Source: Sinomonas sp. R1AF57
GTDB taxonomy: Bacteria; Actinomycetota; Actinomycetes; Actinomycetales; Micrococcaceae
DNA length: 64,000 bases
Reading direction: 5' to 3'
Assembly: GCF_002224485.1 (NCBI RefSeq)
Contig: NZ_CP022463.1
Location: 3,293,816-3,357,815 of the forward strand
Program-made: the position numbers and the translations under genes
Notes under the pieces: generated by a model
What the model saw: the letters and a program-made list of their open reading frames with translations, nothing else
Database searches by the model: none
What the model was told of the DNA's origin: nothing
In this document: in pieces, positions 57,250 to 64,000 of the stretch
How positions within the stretch are numbered: the stretch's first letter is position 1
Layout of the letters: the number at the start of each line of letters is the position of its first letter

Positions 57250-58776
57250 GTGGCGGACGCAGCGCAGTCAAAGGTCATCTCCCTCTGGATCGCCACCGCG
57301 CAGGAGACGGACTACCCGCGGCTGGACGGTGACCTGGACGTGGACGTCGCCGTGATCGGCGGAGGCATCGCCGGGCTCGCGGCCGCGCTGGAGCTCAAGC
57401 GCCGAGGCCTCACGGTGGGCGTGATCGAGGGCTCCCGGATCGGCACCGGTGTCACCGGGAACACGACCGGCAAGGTCACCTCGCTGCACCGCCTCGCCTA
57501 CAGCACGCTTGCCGCGGACCACGGCGAGGACGCAGCCCGGGCCTACGGGCAGGCCAACGAGGCCGCCCTCGAGCACATCGCCAAGACCGTCGCGGCCGAG
57601 GACATCGACTGCGGCTTCCGCCGCGTCGCCAACTACACCTACGCCGCATCCGCCGAGCACCTCCCGGCGATCCGTGCCGAAGCCGAGCTCGCCGCCCGGC
57701 TCGGCCTCCCGGCGTCGTACACCGCGGACGTCCCCCTCCCCTTCCCCACCGCGGGGGCCGTCCGCTTCGACCACCAGGCCCAGCTCCACGCCGTGAAGTA
57801 CCTCCGCGGACTCGCGCGCGCCGTGGACGGCGGCGGCAGCGTCGTCGTCGAACGCACCATGGTGACCGAGCTGCGCGACGGCAGCCCGGCCGAGGCCGTC
57901 ACCGAGCGGGGCACGGTGCGGGCGCGGGACATCGTGGTTGCGACCAACGTCCCGATGGCCGACGGCGGCCGGTACCGCGAGCGGCTCACGCTGCACCGCT
58001 CGTACATCGTCGCGAGCCCCGTCCCGGGCGGGAGCCTGCCGGAGGACGCGACGTTCATCAGCGCCGACGAGCCCATGCGCTCGATCCTGTCCACCCGGGA
58101 GGGCGGGACCGACTACGTGCTCGTGGGCGGCGAAGGCCATCCGGTGGGCGCCGAAGGGGGCGGGGCACCCGGGGCCGGCTCCGCGGAGCGCTTCGACCGG
58201 CTTGCCGAGTTCTCCCGCGAGCGCCTCGGCAGCGGCGCGCCCGCCTACCGCTGGTCCACCCAGGACACGCTCCCCGCGGACGGGCTGCCGTTCGCCGGCC
58301 CCCTCGCCCCGGACGCGCGCCACGTGTACGTCATCACGGGCCTGCGGAAGTGGGGCCTCACGAACGGCACCGCCGCGGCGCTGGCCGTCGCGGACGCGAT
58401 CACGGGCGGCGCGAGCCCGTGGGCGGGGCTGTTCGACAGCACGCGCGGGGTCGCCCCCGCACGGCAAGCCGAAAGCACGACGGCGGAGCCTCGCCTCCCG
58501 CCGTGGCGCGGGCTTCCCCGGCTGGCACCGCGGGAGGGCGCGGTGTTCGACGTGGACGGGAAGGCCACCGCCGTCTACGCCGACGACTCCGGCGCGCCCC
58601 ACGCGCTCTCCGCCCGGTGCACCCACCTGCGCTGCGTCGTCGAGTTCAGCCGGGGCGCCGACGGCGAGGCACCCACGTGGGACTGCCCCTGCCACGGGTC
58701 GCGGTTCGCTCTGGACGGCACCGTCATCCAGGGGCCGGCCGAGAAGGACCTCGCCCGGCGCGACCTCCCCCGATGA
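57250..58776 (+). CDS. FAD-dependent oxidoreductase with C-terminal Rieske domain
   Basis: This 508-residue protein has an N-terminal DAO-type FAD domain (DVAVIGGGIAGLAAALELKRRG) with GVTGNTTGKVTSLHRL near the flavin, and a C-terminal Rieske [2Fe-2S] domain (C457-T-H459, then C479-PC-H482 in WDCPCHGSRF). The two-domain layout is that of the 'gamma-glutamylputrescine oxidase-like plus Rieske' proteins seen in many bacteria, of unknown function. GGGAGG precedes GTG 57250. It is divergent from ribA. Confidence 0.88.
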   Translation: MADAAQSKVISLWIATAQETDYPRLDGDLDVDVAVIGGGIAGLAAALELKRRGLTVGVIEGSRIGTGVTGNTTGKVTSLHRLAYSTLAADHGEDAARAYGQANEAALEHIAKTVAAEDIDCGFRRVANYTYAASAEHLPAIRAEAELAARLGLPASYTADVPLPFPTAGAVRFDHQAQLHAVKYLRGLARAVDGGGSVVVERTMVTELRDGSPAEAVTERGTVRARDIVVATNVPMADGGRYRERLTLHRSYIVASPVPGGSLPEDATFISADEPMRSILSTREGGTDYVLVGGEGHPVGAEGGGAPGAGSAERFDRLAEFSRERLGSGAPAYRWSTQDTLPADGLPFAGPLAPDARHVYVITGLRKWGLTNGTAAALAVADAITGGASPWAGLFDSTRGVAPARQAESTTAEPRLPPWRGLPRLAPREGAVFDVDGKATAVYADDSGAPHALSARCTHLRCVVEFSRGADGEAPTWDCPCHGSRFALDGTVIQGPAEKDLARRDLPR

Positions 58777-58820
58777 CCCCAGGCCCGCGCCCCATTCCCC
58801 CAGGCCCGCGCCCCCCTTTC

Positions 58821-58880
58821 ATCGACTGCTCCGTAAGTGTCGTTTTGGGGCCCTATAACGACACTTATGGAGCAGTCGAT
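58821..58880. terminator. Dispersed inverted repeat, copy 2
   Basis: A 24-bp arm (58821-58844) pairs with 58857-58880 with a single G-T wobble across a 12-base loop containing GGGGCCC. The inner 19 bases of the left arm are the same as in copy 1 (4194-4212). It lies between the convergent FAD/Rieske and aldo-keto reductase genes. Confidence 0.88.
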
Positions 58881-58913
58881 GCGTGGGGGTGAGCGAGGCT
58901 GGAGGGGAGTGAG

Positions 58914-59915
58914 CTAGGCCCGCTTCAGGAACGACTCGACCTTGGACGGGTCGCGCTCGACGACGTCCCCGAGGACCTCGTCCGCCTTCGCGAGGAGAGC
59001 CGGGTCGAGGGTGACCCCGGAGGCCGTGACATTGTCCTTGATCTGCTCGGGCTTGGACGCGCCGATGATCGCCGCCGAGACGTTCTTGTTCTGCAGCACC
59101 CAGGCCACCGCGAATGCCGCCATGGACAGCCCGGCCTCCTCGGCGAGCGGCCGCAGCGCCTGGACCCGCTCGAGCACGGTGTCCTGGAGGTACCGGTGGT
59201 CCGCCTTGACAGTGCCCTCGGCCGTCGAGAAGCGGGATTCCGCCGGTGCGGTCTGGGCGCCGGGCTGGTACTTGCCCGTCAGCACCCCCTGCGCGATCGG
59301 AGACCAGACGATCTGCCCGAGCCCGAGTTCCTCGGACAGCGGCACGACCTCCGCCTCGATCACGCGCCAGAGCATGTTGTACTGCGGCTGGTTCGAGACG
59401 AGCCGGATCTTCAGCTCGGTGGCGAGCTCGTGGCCGGCGCGGATCTCGTCCGGGGTCCACTCGGAGACTCCGATGTAATGAGCCTTGCCCGCGTGGACGA
59501 TGTCCGCGAAGGCCTGCATGGTCTCCTCGAGCGGGGTCTCGTAGTCATAGCGGTGGGCCTGGTAGAGGTCCACGTAGTCGGTGCGGAGACGGCGGAGGGA
59601 GCCGTTGATGGACTCCATGATGTGCTTGCGGGAGAGGCCGCGGTCGTTCTTGCCCTCGCCCGTGGGGAAGTAGACCTTGGTGAAGATCTCGAGGCCCTCG
59701 CGGCGTACCCCCGCCAGTGCCTCCCCGAGCGCGGACTCGGCGCGGGTGCCGGCGTAGGCATCGGCGGTGTCGAAGGTCGTGATGCCGAGGTCGAGCGCCG
59801 TCCGCACGCAGGCGGTCGCGGTCTCCTGGTCGATCTGGTCGCCGTGCGTGACCCAGTTGCCGTAGGCGATCTCCGAGACGTACATGCCCGAGGTGCCGAG
59901 CTTGCGGTATTCCAT
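58914..59915 (-). CDS. Aldo/keto reductase, potassium-channel beta-subunit type
   Basis: This 333-residue TIM-barrel enzyme has the AKR tetrad: Asp and Tyr in FDTADAYAGT, Lys in IFTKVYFPT and His in YQAHRYDYETP. IVWSPIAQGVLTGKYQPG and IIGASKPEQIKDN bind NADPH. The pattern MEYRKLGTSGMYVSEIAYGNW and LSRKHIMESINGSLRRLRTDY matches the AKR6/Kv-beta-like group. The substrate is unknown. GGAAGGA precedes ATG 59915. Confidence 0.9.
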   Translation of the reverse strand: MEYRKLGTSGMYVSEIAYGNWVTHGDQIDQETATACVRTALDLGITTFDTADAYAGTRAESALGEALAGVRREGLEIFTKVYFPTGEGKNDRGLSRKHIMESINGSLRRLRTDYVDLYQAHRYDYETPLEETMQAFADIVHAGKAHYIGVSEWTPDEIRAGHELATELKIRLVSNQPQYNMLWRVIEAEVVPLSEELGLGQIVWSPIAQGVLTGKYQPGAQTAPAESRFSTAEGTVKADHRYLQDTVLERVQALRPLAEEAGLSMAAFAVAWVLQNKNVSAAIIGASKPEQIKDNVTASGVTLDPALLAKADEVLGDVVERDPSKVESFLKRA

Positions 59916-60055
59916 GGGGTTCCTTCCGACGGTGGGCTCGCCGCAGTGAGCGTAGCCACATGTTCGCCAGAAATCACGTCTGCGTCACGGCCCCGAAACA
60001 CGCGCTCACTACCGTTTCACGCATACAACGCGGCACCTCAAGTCAGGAGAGCGTC

Positions 60056-60556
60056 ATGCAGACCCACCCCAAGCTCATCATCCGGCGCGTTCCGTGGAGC
60101 AACCCCGTGGGCCGCGACCTCCGCGCCGCGCAGCAGGCCGAGCTCGACTCGCGCTGGGGTCATGCAGACCACGAGGCCGGGGACGCGCCGTCGGCCGCGG
60201 ACGTCGCGATCTTCCTCATCGCCTACGAGCGCGCCACCGGGCAGCCGCTCGGCTGCGGCGGCCTGCGCTGGGTCGAGCGCACGACGGCGGAGGTCAAGCG
60301 CGTCTATGTCCTCCCCTACGCGCGCGGGGCCGGTATCGCGACCTCGATCCTCACCGCGCTCGAAGCGGAGGCCCACGGCGCCGGCGTGACGCTCATGCTC
60401 GCCGAGGCTGGGTCAGCCCAGCCGGACGGGAAGATGTTCTACGAGGCGGCCGGCTATCGGCGCATCCCCAACTTCGGCCCGTACCAGGAGCTCGACGACT
60501 CCATCTGCTACGGCAAGCCCGTCATGAACCCCGTGCGCATCCACGCTGTCGGCTGA
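60056..60556 (+). CDS. GNAT family N-acetyltransferase
   Basis: This 166-residue protein has acetyl-CoA motif A in VKRVYVLPYARGAGIATSIL (R-x-x-G-x-A type) and a C-terminal FYEAAGYRRIPNFGPYQEL strand-helix. It transfers acetyl to an amine of unknown identity. AGGAG precedes ATG 60056; the upstream extension is not protein-like. It is divergent from the aldo-keto reductase and convergent with the FUSC gene, 26 bp apart. It contains one copy of GCACGACGGCG (60279-60289). Confidence 0.85.
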   Translation: MQTHPKLIIRRVPWSNPVGRDLRAAQQAELDSRWGHADHEAGDAPSAADVAIFLIAYERATGQPLGCGGLRWVERTTAEVKRVYVLPYARGAGIATSILTALEAEAHGAGVTLMLAEAGSAQPDGKMFYEAAGYRRIPNFGPYQELDDSICYGKPVMNPVRIHAVG

Positions 60557-60582
60557 GGGGAGGGCCTACCAGTCGAAACGCG

Positions 60583-61743
60583 CTACCACTCCAGCTGCTC
60601 CGCCCGCGAGCGCCACCGGATCCAGCGCCGCCAGACGCTCGGGGCCAAAACCACGAAGACGCCCACGATCGCGCCGATCACGGTGTCGATGAAGCGGTCG
60701 TGCAGCAGGTCCAGCGGGTTGACGTGGGCCACGAGCAGCGTGGACATGAGGGCGAGCGGCGTCACGAAGACCTGGGCGAGGAAGTACTGACGCGCAATCA
60801 GCATCTCCGCGCCGAACTGGCACGCCGCAATGAACACGACCATGAGCCACGCCGGCGGCCGGATCGCCACGATCCCCGCGAGGACCGCGAGTCCCACCAC
60901 GGTGCCGAGGATACGCTGGACGCCCCGGTCCACGCGGTGCCGGGTCGAGTGGCCCACGAGCGGGACCACCGCGGCGACCATCGCCCAGTAATTGTGGCCG
61001 AACCCGAGGGTCTGGCCGACGATCGTCGCGAGCGTCCCGGCGATCCCGGCGGCGATGAGGTAGCCGAGGGATTCGAGCCACAGCACCTTCCGCTCCTCGG
61101 CGCCGAGCCGGATGCGCCACGCCGCGCGGACGGCGTCCCAGGTGAACGGGGTCCGGCGCGATGGGTGGACGCGCGATGCCACGCCGATGGCCAGGCTCAG
61201 GGCCGCCGATCCCGCCGCGGCGAGCATGGCCTCCCCGAGCGGCGGCTGGTGTGGCATCGATGCAACGGCCGCGAACGCGAAGATCTGGAAGAGCGAGCCC
61301 GAGGGCCGCAGCCGCCACAGCCCGACGACGACGGAGCACGCCCACGCGACCAGCGTCGTCGCCCCGACGATCGCCCACGGGTCCATCGCCCCGCCGGGGC
61401 TCAGCCGGGCCCCGACCGTTGCGGCGAACAGGACGCCGACCATGAGCAGCCCCGCCCGCACCTGCGTCACGATCCGCTGGCGATGGGGCTCATTGCGGCC
61501 GTAGATGCCTGTGAACGCCCCGAAGCTCGCGAAGATGGCCAGATCGAGCCGGTTGACCGCAACGAGCGTCATGAGCGGCACGAACACGCCCACCGCGCAG
61601 CGCACGGCGACCTGGTGGTCGTTCCTGAGCGGGCCCATGCTGAACAGCAGCTCGCGCACGAACCTGCGAAGCCTGGAGAGCACGACGGCGCGCCGCCCAC
61701 CCGGGCGCGCGGCGCCGTCGTGCGTCCTCTCGGAAGCGCTCAC
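60583..61743 (-). CDS. FUSC family membrane protein
   Basis: This 386-residue protein has two repeats of several membrane helices each, as in aromatic acid exporter/FUSC proteins: [32 protein letters not shown] and [37 protein letters not shown], with [18 protein letters not shown] as signature. GTG 61743 overlaps the rlmN stop (GTGA). However GTG 61683, after an internal hairpin (61681-61722), is an alternative that would leave the hairpin in the leader. The transported molecule is unknown. Confidence 0.8.
   Translation of the reverse strand: MSASERTHDGAARPGGRRAVVLSRLRRFVRELLFSMGPLRNDHQVAVRCAVGVFVPLMTLVAVNRLDLAIFASFGAFTGIYGRNEPHRQRIVTQVRAGLLMVGVLFAATVGARLSPGGAMDPWAIVGATTLVAWACSVVVGLWRLRPSGSLFQIFAFAAVASMPHQPPLGEAMLAAAGSAALSLAIGVASRVHPSRRTPFTWDAVRAAWRIRLGAEERKVLWLESLGYLIAAGIAGTLATIVGQTLGFGHNYWAMVAAVVPLVGHSTRHRVDRGVQRILGTVVGLAVLAGIVAIRPPAWLMVVFIAACQFGAEMLIARQYFLAQVFVTPLALMSTLLVAHVNPLDLLHDRFIDTVIGAIVGVFVVLAPSVWRRWIRWRSRAEQLEW
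61681..61722. terminator. Hairpin at the rlmN/FUSC junction
   Basis: CACGACGGCGC (61681-61691) pairs perfectly with GCGCCGTCGTG (61712-61722). Both arms carry the 11-mer (61680-61690 and 61713-61723). It lies just after rlmN and at the 5' end of the FUSC reading frame. Confidence 0.65.
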
Positions 61744-62948
61744 TCCGCTGCGGCGAGCTGGCCGCAGGCGCCGTCGATCTCCTTGCCGCGCGTGTCGCGC
61801 AGGGTCGTGGGGATGCCGGCCGCGCGCAGGGTCTCGATGAACTCCTGCTGCACGGGCCGCTCCGAGGAGGTCCAGATCGAGCCCGGGGTCGGGTTGAGCG
61901 GGATCGGGTTCACGTGCACCCAGCCGCGGCCGCGCTGGTTGAGCTTCTTGGCGAGGAGGGCAGCGCGCCACGCGTGGTCGTTCATGTCCTTGATGAGCGC
62001 GTACTCGATGGACACTCGACGGCCGGTCTTCTTGTAGTAGTCGTGCGCGGCGTCGAGGGCCTCGTCGACCTTCCAGCGGTTGTTGACGGGGATGAGCTCG
62101 TCGCGGAGCTCGTCGTCGGGCGCGTGGAGGGAGAGCGCGAACGTGACCGGCAGGTCCTCGTCGGCGAGCTTGCGGATCGCGGGGACGAGGCCCACCGTCG
62201 AGACTGTGATGTTGCGGGCGCTCATGCCCAGGCCCATCGGGACCGGGTCCACGAAGCGGTGCACCGCGTTCATGACGCGCTTGTAGTTGGCCAGCGGCTC
62301 GCCCATGCCCATGAACACGATGTTGGTGACGCGCTCGTCGGGGTGCTCGGCCTGTCCCAGCTCGCCCGCGGCGATGAGCCGGTTCGCGGCGACGACCTGG
62401 TCCACGATCTCGGCGGTGGACATGTTGCGGGTCAGACCGGCCTGGCCCGTGGCGCAGAACGGGCAGTTCATGCCGCAGCCGGCCTGGCTGGACACGCAGA
62501 GGGTGATGCGGCCGGGGTAGCGCATGAGCACGGACTCGACGAGCGCGCCGTCGAAGAGGCGCCAGAGGAACTTGATGGTGTTGCCGTCGTCCGTCTTGAG
62601 GCGGCGGACCTCGGTCAGCAGCGGCGGGAAGAGCTCGGAGGCGAGGTCCTCGCGGCCGGCCTTGGGGAGGTCGCTCATCGCGGCCGGGTCCGTGGTCCAG
62701 TGCTGGAAGTAGTGGGTGCTCAGCTGCTTGGCGCGGAACGCCGGGAGGCCGAGCTCCTTGAGCTTGGCCTGGCGCTCCTCGAGGGAGAGGTCCGCGAGGT
62801 GCTGCGGGGGCTGCTTGACCCTCGGGGACGCGAACTGGAGCAGCGGCCGGCCCTCGGGGGTGCGCTGCTGCTCCCAGCCCTCTGCCGTGGGCAGGACCTG
62901 GGGACGGGTGTCGGGAGAGGCAGGGCGAGAAGTCATCCTTCCCATCAT
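61740..62948 (-). CDS. rlmN: 23S rRNA (adenine2503-C2)/tRNA methyltransferase
   Basis: This 402-residue radical SAM enzyme has the CxxxCxxC cluster motif in [56 protein letters not shown] and the C-terminal conserved Cys in [11 protein letters not shown]. It methylates A2503 of 23S rRNA and A37 of tRNAs. Start is ATG 62948 or, closer to GGGAAGG, ATG 62936. The 500-bp region upstream holds two repeat arrays and one hairpin. Confidence 0.95.
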   Translation of the reverse strand: MMGRMTSRPASPDTRPQVLPTAEGWEQQRTPEGRPLLQFASPRVKQPPQHLADLSLEERQAKLKELGLPAFRAKQLSTHYFQHWTTDPAAMSDLPKAGREDLASELFPPLLTEVRRLKTDDGNTIKFLWRLFDGALVESVLMRYPGRITLCVSSQAGCGMNCPFCATGQAGLTRNMSTAEIVDQVVAANRLIAAGELGQAEHPDERVTNIVFMGMGEPLANYKRVMNAVHRFVDPVPMGLGMSARNITVSTVGLVPAIRKLADEDLPVTFALSLHAPDDELRDELIPVNNRWKVDEALDAAHDYYKKTGRRVSIEYALIKDMNDHAWRAALLAKKLNQRGRGWVHVNPIPLNPTPGSIWTSSERPVQQEFIETLRAAGIPTTLRDTRGKEIDGACGQLAAAE

Positions 62949-63054
62949 CCCACGCCCGTTTGTTGAAGTGACAATCCGGGGACTATGATTCCGCTCTCGC
63001 GCGGGTTGGGCGGGGCCGGCGAGGCGGGGCGGCGCAGCTGGGCGGGCGGGGTCG

Positions 63055-63116
63055 TTTCGGGTACAGATGTTTCGGCCTCAGGGCCTTTCGGGTACAGATC
63101 TTTCGGCCTCAGGGCC
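63055..63116. repeat. 31-bp tandem repeat A, two units
   Basis: Two 31-bp units (63055-63085, 63086-63116) with core TTTCGGGTACAGAT differ at one base, and a third partial unit follows. They lie 119 bp upstream of the rlmN start in a 499-bp gene-free region (62949-63447). Confidence 0.9.
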
Positions 63117-63123
63117 TCTCGGG

Positions 63124-63177
63124 CACGCACGACGGCGTGTGGCCGACGCACGCAGGTGCGCCGCGCCGTCGTGCGTG
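63124..63177. terminator. Hairpin between the 31-bp arrays
   Basis: CACGCACGACGGCG (63124-63137) pairs perfectly over 14 bp with 63164-63177. Each arm carries the 11-mer (63127-63137, 63164-63174). It lies between the ABC exporter and rlmN genes, both on the minus strand. The stretch 63178-63330 beyond it holds no gene that I can support. Confidence 0.7.
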
Positions 63178-63330
63178 CGTTCCCGTCCGATGCCGGGAGG
63201 CGGCTTGTTGCTGTTGAGTCAGGACATGACCCGCGCTGCGACGGCTTCTTGCGTGTGAGTCGCCCTCAGGCGATCTCCCTCGCCCCAAGCCGTCTCACCC
63301 CATCGCTATGCTCACAGGGTGTCGCCCTGA

Positions 63331-63420
63331 CGAATTTGGCGTACCCGAGACGCCGGGCCACCCGAATTCGCGTACCCGAGACGCCGGGCCACCCGAATTC
63401 GCGTACCCGAAACGCCGGGC
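63331..63420. repeat. 31-bp tandem repeat B, about three units
   Basis: A 31-bp unit with core GCGTACCCGAGACGCCGGG is repeated about 2.9 times. Its reverse complement shares CTCGGGTAC with array A and has the same period, so A and B look like diverged, oppositely oriented members of one family. It starts 28 bp after the ABC exporter stop. The period is not a multiple of three, so it is not coding. Confidence 0.9.
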
Positions 63421-63447
63421 GGCGAGGCGCGGGGGACCCGCCCGCCG

Positions 63448-64000
63448 TCAGGCCTGCCGGGCCGGCGACGGCGCCGCGGCCTGCTCGGCGTACAGCCCCG
63501 CGTAGGTCCCCCCGGCCGCGAGGAGCTCGGCGTGCGTTCCGCGCTCGACGATCCGGCCGCCGTCGACCACATAGATCACGTCCGCGCCGACAACGGTCGA
63601 GAGCCGGTGCGCGATCGCGATCGTGGTCCGGCCGTGGGCGGCGGCGTCGAGGGCGCGCTGGACGAGGCGTTCGGAGACGGTGTCGAGGGCGCTCGTCGCC
63701 TCGTCGAGAATGAGGACCTCGGGGTCCTTGAGCAGCACGCGCGCGATCGCAATCCGCTGCTTCTCCCCGCCGGAGAGCCGGTAGCCCCGCTCCCCCACCA
63801 CCGTGTCGTAGCCGTCCGGGAAGGACTGGATCGTGGCATGGATGTTCGCCGCGCGGCAGGCGGCCTCGAGCTCCTCGAGCGTCGCATCGGGCTTTGCGTA
63901 CCGCAGGTTCTCGGCGATCGAGGCGTGGAACAGGTACGTCTCCTGGCTCACGACGCCGATATGGCTCACCAGCGACTCGCGCTCGATATCGCGCACGTCC
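63448..64000 (-). CDS. ABC exporter ATP-binding domain, C-terminal part
   Basis: The last 183 residues of a larger protein are present; the N-terminal part lies beyond the right edge. Visible motifs are the Q-loop VVSQETYLF, signature [14 protein letters not shown], Walker [14 protein letters not shown]-loop SALDTVSE and H-loop AIAHRLSTV. The sequence is typical of multidrug-type (MsbA/LmrA-like) exporters with fused membrane and ATPase domains, so the missing part is probably a six-span domain and the Walker A. It ends in a short Ala/Pro tail. Confidence 0.9.
   Translation of the reverse strand, partial: DVRDIERESLVSHIGVVSQETYLFHASIAENLRYAKPDATLEELEAACRAANIHATIQSFPDGYDTVVGERGYRLSGGEKQRIAIARVLLKDPEVLILDEATSALDTVSERLVQRALDAAAHGRTTIAIAHRLSTVVGADVIYVVDGGRIVERGTHAELLAAGGTYAGLYAEQAAAPSPARQA

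Noticed and set aside
63055-63420. 31-bp arrays as a possible CRISPR
   Set aside because: Units follow each other directly without unique spacers, and no cas gene is present.

Overview
The window is very GC-rich (roughly 70%) and reads as the chromosome of an actinobacterium of the Arthrobacter/Sinomonas kind (Micrococcaceae). This rests on protein flavour, CsbD/GlsB stress proteins, a PadR-type vanR beside vanABK, a 6C-type small RNA, GTG/TTG starts and apparent leaderless transcripts. The genus is inference. There are no IS elements, prophage blocks or CRISPR arrays; about 69 real genes, one tRNA and one small RNA account for nearly all of the sequence.

Layout. 0-3 kb: a divergent TetR regulator with twin operators, a proline-rich protein and a csbD-glsB-csbD stress cluster. 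3-24 kb: single enzymes and regulators, including an aminotransferase, a secreted subtilase, a Nudix hydrolase, a Tat-exported multicopper oxidase, oxidoreductases, a large amidase opposite its TetR, a secreted FG-GAP protein, and an isolated fabF facing a TetR with twin operators. 24-43 kb is a catabolic region: a two-component flavin monooxygenase (HpaB/HpaC type) with an AraC regulator, a decayed second reductase, catR-catB-catC, vanA-vanB-vanK with vanR, an MFS transporter and a branched-chain 2-oxoacid dehydrogenase operon (E1 alpha, E1 beta, E2) beside an aminotransferase. 43-51 kb: a two-gene WxG-like/hydrolase operon, purB, initiator tRNA-Met, a 6C-type RNA, a flavin dehydrogenase, a methyltransferase and a DUF2853 protein. 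51-56 kb: amine oxidase, TetR, agmatine deiminase and permease, with matching operators on both sides of the tetR gene. 56-64 kb: ribA, an FAD/Rieske oxidoreductase, an aldo-keto reductase, a GNAT enzyme, an FUSC membrane protein, rlmN and the end of an ABC exporter.

How they may work together. The monooxygenase could turn phenols into catechols, which after ring cleavage (no catA here) pass through CatB and CatC. VanAB demethylates vanillate to protocatechuate and VanK imports it. The dehydrogenase and aminotransferase degrade branched-chain or related amino acids. The amine block would take up and degrade agmatine or putrescine, although N-carbamoylputrescine amidase is not present.

Non-coding signals are the most unusual part. 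(1) An 11-mer, GCACGACGGCG, occurs 16 times by my hand count, half of them in or beside hairpins and the rest inside unrelated genes in two reading frames. (2) Tandem repeats with 14-31 bp periods sit at gene 3' ends; those at five sites carry a GGGTCA/GGGGTGA-like core. (3) A nearly identical 19-24 bp inverted repeat occurs at two convergent gene ends. (4) Thirteen genes have a TANNNT box 6-7 nt before the start codon, which suggests widespread leaderless transcription.
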